Positions 34,901 through 49,900 of a stretch of 64,000 nt of DNA are shown here, one piece after another. The notes under the pieces are model-generated. The model had not been told where the DNA came from and did not search any database. It was given only the letters and a program-made list of their open reading frames with translations. The translations under genes were made by a program, and so were the position numbers. The first letter of the stretch is position 1. The number at the start of each line of letters is the position of its first letter. The DNA comes from Sipunculus nudus (lineage: Eukaryota; Annelida; Sipuncula; Golfingiida; Sipunculidae). The stretch spans positions 5,162,019 through 5,226,018 of the forward strand of contig CM049306.1 of NCBI GenBank assembly GCA_026874595.1, read 5' to 3'.

Positions 34901-37900
34901 AGAGCTACATGCATGTTGGTAGTGCTATATTATAATATATTATAATATTTAATTTCTATAAGACCAGAGAATATTACAACTAGGTGGTTTCTGTAAATTA
35001 CAAAAGGCTGGTAATTCTTTTCTCCTGGCAAACTCACTCCATAGTATTAATCTCTATCTACAGGGAAAATAGGTAACTGTGTATGATATCAAACTTTTCA
35101 ACTTGCAACGCTACAAGCATGAATATGATGTTAACATGAGACGGCACTAAGGCAACAGTACACACAGGCATGAATATGATGTTAACATGAGACGGCACTA
35201 AGGCAACAGGACACACAGGCATGAATATGATGTTAACATGAGACGGCACTAAGGCAACAGGACACACAAGCATGAATATGATGTTAACATGAGACGGCAC
35301 TAAGGCAACAGTACACACAGACATGAATATGATGCTGACATGAGACGGCACTAAGGCAACAGTACACACAGGCATGAATATGATGCTGACATGAGACGGC
35401 ACTAAGGCAACAGGACACACAAGCATGAATATGATGTTAACATGAGACGGCACTAAGGCAACAGTACACACAGACATGAATATGATGCTGACATGAGATG
35501 GCACTAAGGCAACAGTACACACAGGCATGAATATGATGTTAACATGAGACGGCACTAAGGCAACAGTACACACAGGCATGAATATGATGTTAACATGAGA
35601 CGGCACTAAGGCAACAGTACACACAGACATGAATATGATGCTGACATGAGACGGCACTTAGGCAACAGTACACACAAGCATGAATATGATGTTAACATGA
35701 GACGGCACTAAGGCAACAGGACACACAAGCATGAATATGATGTTAACATGAGACGGCACTAAGGCAACAGTACACACAGGCATGTAGATGATGCTGACAT
35801 GAGATGGCACTATGGCAACAGTACACACAGGCATGAATATGATGCTGACATGAGACGGCACTAAGGCAACAGGACACACAAGCATGAATATGATGTTAAC
35901 ATGAGACGGCACTAAGGCAACAGTACACACAGACATGAATATGATGCTGACATGAGACGGCACTAAGGCAACAGTACACACAGGCATGAATATGATGTTA
36001 ACATGAGACGGCACTAAGGCAACAGTACACACAGGCATGAATATGATGCTGACATGAGACGGCACTATGGCAACAGGACACACAGGCATGAATATGATGC
36101 TGACATGAGACGGCACTAAGGCAACAGTACACACAGGCATGAATATGATGTTAACATGAGACGGCACTAAGGCAACAGGACACACAGGCATGAATATGAT
36201 GCTGACATGAGACGGCACTAAGGCAACAGTACACACAGGCATGAATATGATGTTAACATGAGACGGCACTATGGCAACAGGACACACAGGCATGAATATG
36301 ATGCTGACATGAGATGGCACTAAGGCAACAGTACACACAGGCATGAATATGATGTTAACATGAGACGGCACTAAGGCAACAGTACACACAGGCATGAATA
36401 TGATGTTAACATGAGACGGCACTATGGCAACAGGACACACAGGCATGAATATGATGCTGACATGAGATGGCACTAAGGCAACAGTACACACAAGCATGAA
36501 TATGATGTTAACATGAGACGGCACTAAGGCAACAGTACACACAGGCATGAATATGATGTTAACATGAGACGGCACTAAGGCAACAGGACACACAGGCATG
36601 AATATGATGCTGACATGAGATGGCACTAAGGCAACAGTACACACAGGCATGAATATGATGTTAACATGAGACGGCACTAAGGCAACAGGACACACAGGCA
36701 TGAATATGATGCTGACATGAGACGGCACTAAGGCAACAGTACACACAGGCATGAATATGATGTTAACATGAGACGGCACTATGGCAACAGGACACACAGG
36801 CATGAATATGATGCTGACATGAGATGGCACTAAGGCAACAGTACACACAGGCATGAATATGATGTTAACATGAGACGGCACTAAGGCAACAGTACACACA
36901 GGCATGAATATGATGTTAACATGAGACGGCACTATGGCAACAGGACACACAGGCATGAATATGATGCTGACATGAGATGGCACTATGGCAACAGTACACA
37001 CAGGCATGAATATGATGTTAACATGAGACGGCACTAAGGCAACAGTACACACAGGCATGAATATGATGTTAACATGAGACGGCACTATGGCAACAGGACA
37101 CACAGGCATGAATATGATGCTGACATGAGACGGCACTATGGCAACAGGACACACAGGCATGAATATGATGCTGACATGAGATGGCACTAAGGCAACAGTA
37201 CACACAGGCATGAATATGATGTTAACATGAGACGGCACTAAGGCAACAGGACACACAGGCATGAATATGATGCTGACATGAGACGGCACTAAGGCAACAG
37301 GACACAGACATGAATATGATGCTGACATGAGACGGCACTAAGGCAACAGGACACACAGACATGAATATGATGCTGACATGAGACGGCACTAAGGCAACAG
37401 GACACACAGACATGAATATGATGCTGACATGAGACGGCACTATGGCAACAGGACACACAGGCATAAATATGATGCTGACATGAGATGGCACTATGGCAAC
37501 AGGACACACAGGCATGAATATGATGCTGACATGAGATGGCACTAAGGCAACAGGACACACAGACATGAATATGATGCTGACATGAGATGGCACTAAGGCA
37601 ACAGAACACACAGGCATGAATATGATGGTGACATGAGACGGCACTAAGGCAACAGAACACACAGACATGAATATGATGCTGACATGAGACGGCACTAAGG
37701 CAACAGGACACACAGACATGAATATGATGCTGACATGAGATGGCACTATGGCAACAGGACACACAGACATGAATATGATGCTGACATGAGATGGCACTAA
37801 GGCAACAGGACACACAGACATGAATATGATGCTGACATGAGATGGCACTAAGGCAACAGGACACAGAGACATGAATATGATGCTGACATGAGATGGCACT

Positions 37901-40900
37901 ATGGCAACAGGACACAGAGACATGAATATGATGCTGACATGAGATGGCACTAAGGCAACAGGACACAGAGACATGAATATGATGCTGACATGAGATGGCA
38001 CTATGGCAACAGGACACAGAGACATGAATATGATGCTAACATGAGACGGCACTAAGGCAACAGGACACACAGGCATGAATATGATGCTGACATGAGATGG
38101 CACTAAGGCAACAGGACACAGAGACATGAATATGATGCTAACATGAGACGGCACTAAGGCAACAGGACACACAGGCATGAATATGATGCTGACATGAGAT
38201 GGCACTATGGCAACAGGACACACAGGCATGAATATGATGCTGACATGAGATGGCACTATGGCAACAGTACACACAGGCATGAATATGATGCTGACATGAG
38301 ATGGCACTATGGCAACAGAACACACAGGCATGAATATGATGCTGACATGAGATGGCACTATGGCAACAGTACACACAGGCATGAATATGATGCTGACATG
38401 AGACGGCACTAAGGCAACAGAACACACAGACATGAATATGATGCTGACATGAGATGGCACTATGGCAACAGTACACACAGGCATGAATATGATGTTAACA
38501 TGAGACGGCACTAAGGCAACAGGACACACAGACATGAATATGATGCTGACATGAGATGGCACTATGGCAACAGGACACACAGACATGAATATGATGTTAA
38601 CATGAGACGGCACTAAGGCAACAGGACACACAGACATGAATATGATGCTGACATGAGATGGCACTATGGCAACAGGACACACAGGCATGAATATGATGTT
38701 AACATGAGACGGCACTATGGCAACAGGACACACAGACATGAATATGATGCTAACATGAGACGGCACTATGGCAACAGGACACACAGACATGAATATGATG
38801 CTGACATGAGATGGCACTATGGCAACAGGACACACAGGCATGAATATGATGTTAACATGAGACGGCACTAAGGCAACAGGACACACAGACATGAATATGA
38901 TGCTGACATGAGATGGCACTATGGCAACAGGACACACAGACATGAATATGATGTTAACATGAGACGGCACTAAGGCAACAGGACACACAGACATGAATAT
39001 GATGCTGACATGAGATGGCACTATGGCAACAGGACACACAGGCATGAATATGATGTTAACATGAGACGGCACTATGGCAACAGGACACACAGACATGAAT
39101 ATGATGCTAACATGAGACGGCACTATGGCAACAGGACACACATGACATGAATATGATGCTGACATGAGACGGCACTATGGCAACAGGACACACAGGCATG
39201 AATATGATGTTAACATGAGACGGCACTAAGGCAACAGGACACACAGACATGAATATGATGCTAACATGAGACGGCACTAAGGCAACAGAACACACAGGCA
39301 TGAATATGATGCTAACATGAGACGGCACTATGGCAACAGAACACAGAGACATGAATATGATGCTAACATGAGACGGCACTAAGGCTACAGTACACACAGG
39401 CATGAATATGATGCTAATATGAGATAGAACTAAGGCTACAGTACACACAGGCATGTAGATGATGCTGACATGAGATGGCACTAAGGCTACAGTACACACA
39501 GACATGAATATGATGCTAACATGAGATGGCACTAAGGCAACAGTACACACATGCATGTATATGATGCTGACATGAGACGGCATTAAGGCAACAGTACACA
39601 CAGGCATGTAAATGATGCTGACATGTGACGGCATTAAGGTAACAGTACACACAGGCATGAATATGATGCTAACATGAGACAGCACTAAGGCAACTGAACA
39701 CACAGGCATGAATATTAGGGGATGTTATATAGGAAAGTTTACCTTTACTTTCTTTTTCCTGGGTTTGGGGGATGTTATACAGGTAAGTTTACCTTGACTT
39801 TCTTTTTCCTGGGTTTTGGGGATGTTATACAGGTTAATTTACCTTGACTTTCTTTTTCCTGGGTTTTGGGGATGTTATACAGGTTAATTTACCTTGACTT
39901 TATTTTCCTGGGTTTTGGGGATGTTATACAGGTATCTTTACCTTAACTTTCTTTTTCCTGAGTTTGGGTGATGAAATACAGGTAAGTTTGCCTTGACTTT
40001 CTTTTTCCTGGTTTTGGGTGATGTTTTACAGGTAAGTTTACACTGACTTTCTTTTTCCTAGGTTGAGGGGATGTTACACAGGTAGTTTACCTTGACTTTC
40101 TTTTTTCCTGGGTTTGGGTGATGTTTTACAGGTAAGTTTACCTTGACTTTCTTTTTCCTGGGTTTGGGGGATGAGCTGCTGGTGCTGTGAGCATCATCCT
40201 CACTATCTGCTGCAGCTTCCATCACTGAAGCTTCTTTCTGCATCAACTGACCAGCACTGGTTAAGTAAACCAGGGCCAACTCCAAGTAAGCCTGTCTCAT
40301 CAAGCTGAAAGTAAAAGAGAGTCAACATGAAGCAATTTAACAATTAGAACAGAACTAACTCAACAGCAAGACAACAATGGGCTATAAACAGTCTAGATAA
40401 GACTCAACTTTTTAATAGCAACAAATGCTAAGCACATTGTTGATAACATTTGCACTGAGTAGTATATAAATGTGCTTTACTTCTTCCAGTCTTTGAGTCA
40501 AAACATTATATTCAGTTGTCGATCCTGTTCAGACATTCATTATGACCTCTCTAGGAGAGTTTTAGAAAAAAAATATACCACTTCAGATAAAATTATTTCT
40601 TATAATGACCATCAATTACCAGAATTTTTTAAGTCTGAACACAAAACTTACTATGCTGTAGGCATACATGTGCAATATACTGCCTTTTTCTAAATACCTA
40701 AACAATAATCAGTGCAGTGAACTTAAGCAGAAACTGTAACTTTAACTGAATAAAAAATATTTTTATATTAGTATGTCAGATATACAAAAACTTTTGTGGT
40801 TTAAGGATATGTCTTATGAAACTGAGGACACTAACTACAGCCATGACTGACTTACCCCAGGTTATGATCGTTAGAGTAAGATGTAGTGATGGCCTGTATC

Positions 40901-43900
40901 AATGTGTTAGCGGCCGCTCGTCCTGGGAACAAGCCCTGCTGGCACAGCTGACGCTGGATCTTACCTGTAAAAATATAATTAATTTTTATTGTTTTGTTAT
41001 TAATAGTATTAATTTCATTTATTTGCTTGAGTTCCAAATATTCTTGATGGAGCATGCTTCAGTATGACATGTTGCATCATTATTATTATCATTATTATTA
41101 TTATTGTATCAATGATGGTATTTTTGACACATTTACATTTAGTTTTTGTGTCATTCATAATAACAAGAGATGTTATCTGTATTTCATACATACATTTTGA
41201 TGAGGCATGTCCCTCACTATGTTAACTCTTACCCATGTTGAGCAGAATCTCAGCTTCCACGCTGGCCACGCGTGTGATGCTGACCTGACTGAGTTCTAGG
41301 GCTGTGGCCAGCACACCCAGAGGTTCCTGCCAGAGTGTGTCAGTATCCCCACCCGACCTGTAAGCACAATGTGTCAAAGATTTATAATAAATTATCATCA
41401 ATAGAGGAGAACTAATAAATATTTTTTTAAACAAAGGACAAAAGGTTTATTTGTATCCCAGGCAGATTTTAGAAAATATAAATTACAAATACAGAAGATA
41501 CCAATCAAACAACCTACTAACCTCATTCTTTTTAAAATTTACATAGGAATATATGAATTTAAAATAAACTTGCAACAAAAAACGTTTATAGTCAAAATTA
41601 TACTACCACTTCCTATGTACTTTAGCTGATCTGTGAATAAAATTAATAAAATTAATTAGTACTGGTACACTTTAGATATATCACAGACTTGTTATAATGA
41701 AATGATGATAAGTAACACTGACATGTTGTTGCTGACGGCGTTCCTGGCCATGGAGTGACCGATGCGTAGCTTGGTTTGTACGAGGTGGAGCAGGTGAGGG
41801 AGATACAGGTTATGGATGGGACTACACAGGGTCGACCTCTCCAGGTGCTCTCCACATGGGTAATAATGCTCCGTGCTCTCTCCATGGGATTCCAGCTGGT
41901 TAAGAAAGCAAATAAATAATGTGCTTATACAATATAGACAGGTATCAACTCCAGAACAAGTGACCCATGGGTCATGACGCTCAGCTGACTGGGAAGAGAT
42001 TCGCAAATGGAAATTTTATCATCTGAATGGTAGCATATACCCATTCAACTGAAGCATCAAACAGATTAACCAACAGGCTGAGATTGTGTCTGTATTAATA
42101 TATCTCAAAAATAGAGAAAAAAATGTGTAAACTTTAAAAAAAAAAGGTGGCTCCACCAGATTGCAGAAACTAATAAAAACACTTAATGGTCAATATCCAT
42201 GCAAAGAATCATGGTGGTCTCTGGATTAATTGTTCAGATACTTCAGCTTTTGTATCAAATTTTCCATTAGACACTTTTCATGGGCCTCCTTGCATGACAA
42301 GAATGAAGATTCTAGGTCCAGTTGTTACAATTTGTGTCATGTTAACAGATGACAGCATCCTTAAAGGTCTAAAAAATTGAGAAAAATATTCGAAAATTAA
42401 ATAAAATATGGGTGGCATCACCAGTCTGCAGAAACTGATGAAACACTCCATAATCAATATCCATGCAAAAAATCATGGTGATCTCTGCATTAGTTGTTCA
42501 GATACTTCAGCTTTTGTATTAAATTGTCCATTATTCTGAGGGATACTTCAGAGTTCTATAGCTTGAAGGATATGGGTAATAGAGACCTAATTTCAGGTTT
42601 CCACAACTTTTCATGGGCCTCCTTGCATGACAAGAATGAAGATTCTAGGTCCAGTTGTTACAATTTGTACCCTGTTGACGGATAACCACATCTTTAAAGG
42701 TCTCAAAAATAGAGAAAAAAAAAATCGTAAAAATTTGAAAAAAATAGAGGTGGCACACCCAGTCTGCTGAAACTGATGGAACACCTCATGATCAATATGT
42801 ATGCCAAAAATAATGAGCATCAGTGTTGTAGTTATTGAGATACTAAAGTTTTTGTATTAAATTTTTCATTATTTTGGGGGGGTATTTAGGAGCCATACAG
42901 CTTAAAGGATATGGGTAACAGAGACCTAATTTCAGGTTTCCATGGAGATTGTTCATGGGTCTCCCTGTGTGTAAAGAATGAAGATTCTAGGTCCAGGTGT
43001 TATGATTTGTGCCCTGTTAACAGATGTTTACATTTTTAAAGGTCTCAAAAACAGAGAAAACAATTCGTAAAAAAATCGAAAAAGACAGGTGGCACCACCA
43101 GTCTGCAGGAACTGACGGAACATCTCATGATCAATATGTATGCCAAAAATCATGACCATCAGTGATGTAGTTAATGAGATATTGAAATTTTGTATGAAAT
43201 TTTTGACTATTCTGGGAGGTACTTCGGAGGCCCATAGCTCAAAGAATATGGGTAACAGAGACCTAATTTCAGGTATCCATGGAGACTTTTGATGGGTCTC
43301 CCTGTGTATCAAGAATGAAGATTCTAGGTCCAGTTGTTATGATTTGTGCCCTGTTAACAGATGTTCACATCTTTAAAGGTCTCAAAAATGGAGAAAAAAA
43401 TTCAAGAAAAGCCCGAAAAAGACAGGTGGTGCCACCAGGCTGCAGAAACTGATGAAACACTCCTTGATCAATATCCATGCAAACAATTATGGTGATCTCT
43501 GCATTAGTTGTTTTGATACTTCAGAGCTCAAAGGATAGGGGTAACAGAGACCTAATTTTATGTTTCCATGGAGATTTTTCATGGGTCTCCCTGTGTGTCA
43601 AGAATGACCCCATACCTCGAAGGATATGGGTAACAGAGACCTAATTTCTAGTTTCCAAGGAGATTTTACATGGACCTCTCAGAACGTCAAGTAACAAGAT
43701 TCTAGGTCCAGCAGTTACGATTTGTGCCAGGTTAACGGACGGACAGATGGACGACGGACAAAGGGTGATCGCTTTAGCTCAGCATGACTGAAAGTCAGCT
43801 GAGCTAAAAATATAGAAAAGACTTTAAAATTACTATTTACTGTCTCTGACAGAATTAAATATCAGAGACAATGTAAAACATAGTCATACTAGTCTCTGGA

Positions 43901-46900
43901 TTCCTTTGAAGCATGTCGTCTGATCCAGTGTTGCTTTAAAGTGTTGATTTCTGGCTTACTCTGCTGACTTATTAATGAACTCTTGGTTATTCTGGTTAAG
44001 TTCTACTGTGGCCTCTGTGACAGATGTATGAGTGTGCTTATCTACCAGTTGTTAGTAACCATAGCAGTGTTGACAAACAGGAAAACCCATGTAACCTAAG
44101 GATGTAGGCAGCATGTGTGCGGGAGCTGAAAGGTTACTGGATGCAAAACTCTGGTACATCCAACATGGTGCCAGATGTCCCCTCCCCCCAACCCTTTATA
44201 AACACATGGATATAAACAAAATGAATGGCCTGTGTGCAGTTGTATTAGCATTTTCTGGATTATTTTTTATAAAAGGTTCCAGGGATTTTCTTTAGTTAAC
44301 AGACATCAAATGAGAATAATCCCCTATAAGTAGGAAGAAATGCTACAGATTCATGTTTGCTGAATATAAAGGGCAAAAGATCAGTTTTAAGTCTTAAAAG
44401 ATTGCAAATGCTGGGAAATGTATAAACTTAAGGAAGAGCTTCTTTACACCTGCACTACTGATGACTGGTATATAGATGACATGGGGCGGTTTGTTTCCAA
44501 CGTAACATAATCTTCAAAAATCAACATGTATTACAGACATTTTATTAAAACAGCAAATGAAATAAATACCATGTTTTTCTTTTACTCTGGAGGCAAGAGA
44601 AAGCTTCCATTTATTTTGTACAATTCTAATATTATTTTTTACATACAATAAATAAGACTTGATATGACCGTACACATATATTAGGTAACTGATGGGGACA
44701 TACACCGTGCAACTGCATGTTTTTCTATAAAATTCTAAAGACAACCAAGTGGTATACATCAAGTGGACAACTTGTATGAGATATTGATAGCAAGGGCTTT
44801 TTTAAGTTCATGAAATCCTCGTCAATAAGATGCTCCATCAACCTTGATGAACAAGATGATGCATCTGCACAAACACATTAGTTATCACAACTCAGCAATC
44901 CTATCCTGTGGATGTTATCAGAATCAGCCCATGCAAACACACATTCATAATTGTCAAAACATGCGGTAATCACAGGGGGTGTGTAAACTGTGATATTGGT
45001 CATCATGTAATGACTAACAAAAGTGAATGAGGTATTGTAGAATTTTTTCTTTTTTGATAATAATACAAATACTGCTTTACTCAGAGCTTATAGGTTCTGG
45101 TGTGATGACAAAAAGTAAAGCCTAGTGAAACATTCAAATTGAAGAAATCACAAAATATCAGCCTCATGAATATGGAGCCAGCTACAGCGTGTTCAGCTAA
45201 TTTCCTCAAGAACAGGGTGCCTGACTGTCCCAGAGCCATGGCAGCACTGTAAGTATTTACCTGCTGAAGCAGCATGAGCTGGACCTGCGTGTAGTCCTGT
45301 AACGCTGTCTGTGTCACGCTGTGAGACTTGTCTTCTGATAGACTGGCAGCCTTCAGGTCTGTCTGGTACAGCAGAGCCATAGTCTGTAGCAGACTGCCAG
45401 GAGTGGAGAGCTGAGGAACCTGGTTCAGGAGGTCAAGAACCTCCTGTTAATATCATAAGATTCTCTTATAAATTATACATTCCAAGAACTGAATGAAATA
45501 CACAGTAACACTATTCAATTCAGGTCAGTCAGAACAATTCAGTATCATCTCAGAAACAGCACTGTCTATTTTATACCCAGGATAAATTCCAAACTGTCAA
45601 ACAGAAGAAGCTGCAAACTAGACCATACTATGTCTTGGCTTCAACAATATCACTGGTAATACATGTCTGCAAAAAAAACACCTGTCTTAAAGTTTATGGA
45701 GTTCTTGTTTAAGTACAAGAAACATTAACAAGTAAGTTAGGTAAACATTAGACATCATTTTATTGTTTTCGTTGTTGGTAATTCTGGAGTTTTTAATGTT
45801 AAATGTATAAGGGAGTGAGGTGTAGGTACATTTTTAAAGATTGTTGGGTGGAGGTAACAGCCTCTGTTTTTATGCTGCCTTATCTAATTCTTAATCTAAG
45901 TATATACATATGCAGAGTTCCATTTCAATTTGGGACTAGGTGACAGGAAGGTAGTCATATTATTTTGTATCCTGGTGTTAACCAGGCCCCATGTCTACTG
46001 CACCTGCGGGTCTTGCATGTGTAATCCTCCCCCTTGCTGGGTAATAACACCAAGGAACCCCACCAAGAGATGCACTAATTTTTGTGAGCGATACATGGAT
46101 TTGGAGCACAGACTTTTCATTAAGACTGAACAGTGTTCATCCTGGGTGAAGTTTCATAATAATTATTTTTCTGGTTTAGAGAAACAATTATTCTGATAAG
46201 ATCACTGAAGACCTGACCTTGAGTGTTTCTAGAACATGGTTGGTATGACGACCTTCCATGTGATCTAAGATGCTGGCAAACATTAGGAACTCAGCGTTCA
46301 TCTCTACATCACCACAGCTCTCAGATTCAGCGATGCCCTCAGCCACATACTGTCTGACATCAGCAAGCTCCACCTTCACCAGCCTCTCTGAACCTGAGGG
46401 TAAAACAGAACTTGATGGTTATATAAGGCAGACATGGCCAGGTATTTGGGTGTTATGTTACTTTTGTTTTACTGTGGAAGTGGTTAATTTGGCGTGTCGG
46501 AATTTTTGCGCTTTTTCCATTTTACAGCATTAGCGCAGTTCCAATTTTTCGCGCAAATCAGTATGTATGGGGAATTCAATTTGTGTCAAATTATCAAAAT
46601 ATTTAAACAATTACATAAAGTATAATTTGTAATGCAACCTACATTCCACCCAACAAGCTTCAGGTGGAACAAAGGTCAATATTCAATTACAGTAGAACGC
46701 CTGTATTATGGTCACCATTGGGACTGGATGAAAGTGGCCTTAATACAGGAGTGGCCGTTATACAGGACATTACCAGTATATGTGGGTTAAAATGTAACAC
46801 GCTACCAAGTTCAAATCTTTATTACAATTTATAATAACTTATATTCAGAGTATTAGTATAATAACTGTTATCATTAAAAAAAAAATATTTACAATCATAT

Positions 46901-49900
46901 TAGAGTGATTGGGATAGATTATGCGCAACATTTTGTACATATAACAATGATTATTTTGCATTCATTATTATTCATGTATGAGTAAATTATGCGATGTTGG
47001 ACGCACTTTTTTTCGTTTGATGTACATGTTCACAAGGACATTAAAAAAGTTTAAAGATCCACAGTGTGCCTAACATTTTTCTAATGACATAATCATCGGG
47101 ACCCGCTGGTTGTCATTCGTTTATTAAATGACAAACACCCTGATTAAGATCCGGCTCGCACAACTGATTCCCAAACATACATGCAGGTGGGAACAGATGC
47201 CTTACTACTGTGCATATTGATGAGGCTGAGTGGGATAGTGCAACGCTGGCTTCGTGTCAAACAACTCAGTCACGGTCAAGTGGTTACCTTTACCCAGGCA
47301 CTCATTAACAAACAGGAATATGTGAGAGTGGACACTTGTGTAATGATTTTGAGGTCAGAAGTGGCCGCTTGATTTGTTGAGCCCATGTCACGGAGTCACT
47401 GCCCCTGACCATAATAGAGGTGTTTCCCGGCCTGCGGGATTGAGAGACTTGGCCATAATACGGAATAGAGGAGTGACCGTAATTGACAACAAAATGATAA
47501 TGAAATATCACGGTTGAAAATTTGGGACCGGAAAATCTGACCGTTATAGACGTATTGACTGTGATTGAGGCATTGCCGTTAGCAGGCGTTCTACTGTATA
47601 TTAAAAATAAAAATAACAAGTGACCCATGGGTCATGACGCTCAGCTGACTGGGAAGAGATTCACAAAAGGAAATTTTATCATCAGAATGGTAGATACCCA
47701 TTCAACTGAAGCATCAAACAGATTAACCAACAGGCCAAGATTTAGTCTGTATTTATATATCTGAAAAATAGAGAAAAAATGTGTAAACTTTAAAAACTAG
47801 AATACGGGTAGCCGACAAGTGACTACGTGTATCTGCCAAAATCAGAGTGAAGTGAGGCATGGATTGAGTGGCAAGGGGAAACAGAGGGAGGTATGTTGCA
47901 TATTAGCATGGATGTCTGCAGCCTAAATGTGTATGTAGGTTGTGCAACCTACCACAAATCCAGAAAGCTGTCCAAGTTGTATACATATGCAAAATTTTAG
48001 GCAGAAAAGTCAAACCACTACATGGATATGAGTGATTTTAGCCCACGGCAGACAAACAGACAGACGCTGTGCAAAAATGGTTGCAGTTTTGTGTATGATA
48101 AAGACCTATGTGAGATCTAAACACAAGCACAATTTTGGCCCAATCGGTCAAATGGTTCCTGAGATATTAGCTTGGATGTGTGCAGCGTTAACTAGAATGT
48201 AGGTGGCGCCACCTGTCATAAAATCAAGAAAGCTATCCAGGATGTATAAACCTGCAAAATTTTAGGCAGTTATGTCAAACCACTAAAGAGAAATGAGTGA
48301 TTTTAGGCCACGGCAGACAAACATACAGACGCTGTGCAAAAATGGTTGCAGGTGGCGCCACCAGTTTAACAGACAGGCGCTGTGCAAATTGTGCAAAAAT
48401 GGTTGCAGGTGGCCCCTCCAGTTTTGTGTATGATAAAGACCTATGTGAGATCTATACACATGCAAAATTTTGGCCCAATCGTTCAAACGGTTCCCGAGAT
48501 ATGAGCTTGGATGTCTGCAGCATAAACTAGAATAAAGGTGGCGCCACCTGTCATAAAATCAAGAAAGCTATCCAGGATGTATAAAACTGCAAAATTTTAG
48601 GCAGATATGTCAAACCACTGCCAAGATGTGAGTGACTTTATTGCACGGCAGACAAACAGACAGACACTGTGCAAAAATGGTTGCAGGTGGTGCCACCAGT
48701 TTTGTGTATGATAAAGAGCTATGTTAGATCTATACACATGCAAAATTTTGGCCCGATCGGTCAAACGGTTCCCGAGATATGAGCTTGGATGTCATCAGCG
48801 TGAACGTGAATGTAGGTGGTGCCACCTGTCATAAAATCAAGAAAGCTATCCAGGATGTATAAAACTGCAAAATTTTAGGCAGATATGTCAAACCACTGCC
48901 GAGATATGAGTGACAATATTGCACGGCAGACAAACAGACAGACGCTGTGCAAAAATGGTTGCAGGTGGCGCCACCAGTTTAGCGTATGATAAAGAGCTAT
49001 GTTAGATCTATATACATGCAAAATTTTGGCCCGATCGGTCAAATGGTTCCCGAAATATGAGCTTGGATGTCATCAGCGTGAATGAGAATGTAGGTGGTGC
49101 CACCTGTCATAAAATCAAGAAAGCTATCCAGGATGTATACGCATTCAAATTTCAGGTGAATTAGTCAATTCACTGCAGAGATATGAGTGATTTTAACCAA
49201 AGGCAGATGAACAGATGGACACTGTGCAAACATGGTTACAGGTGGCGCCACCATTTTTTGTGTATGTTATAGAGCTATCCAAGGGCTACATTAGTATAAA
49301 TATTATTTCCTGATCAGTCAGAAACTGATGAAACACTCCATAATCAATATCCATGCAAAAAATCATGGTGATCTCTGCATTAGTTGTTCAGATACTTCAG
49401 CTTTTGTATCAAATTGTCCATTATTCTGAGGGATACTTCGGAGTTCTATAGCTTGAAGGATATGGGTAACAGAGACCTAATTTTAAGTTTCCACAGGCAC
49501 TTTTCATGGGCCTTCTTGCATGACAAGAATGAAGATTCTAGGTCCAGTTGTTGCGATTTGTACCCTGTTGACAGATAACCACATCTTTAAAGGTATCAAA
49601 AAAAGAGAAAAAAAAATGGTAACAATTTGAAAAAAATAGAGGTGGTGCACCCAGTCTGCAGAAACTGATGGAACAGGTCATGATCAATATGTATGCCGAA
49701 AATCATGACCATCAGTGTTGTAGTTATTGAGATACTGCAGTTTTTGTATCAAATTTTCCATTATTCTGGGGGGTAATTTGGAGCCATACAGCTTAAAGAA
49801 TATGGGTAACAGAGACCTTATTTCAGGTTTCCATGGAGACTTTTCATGGGTCTCCCTGTGTGTCAAGAATGAAGATTCTAGGTCCAGTTTTAATGATTTG

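Noticed and set aside
35058-39709. Minus-strand frames of 199, 556, 647 and 200 codons as a giant repeat protein
   Set aside because: Product of the 51-bp period inside an intron of the CFAP54-like gene. Alternative frames on both strands are equally open, and no promoter or splice signals frame it.
45930-46196. Cys-rich 88-codon plus-strand frame as a small secreted peptide
   Set aside because: No TATA box, splice sites or poly(A) signal frame it; it lies in an intron and has no regular cysteine spacing.
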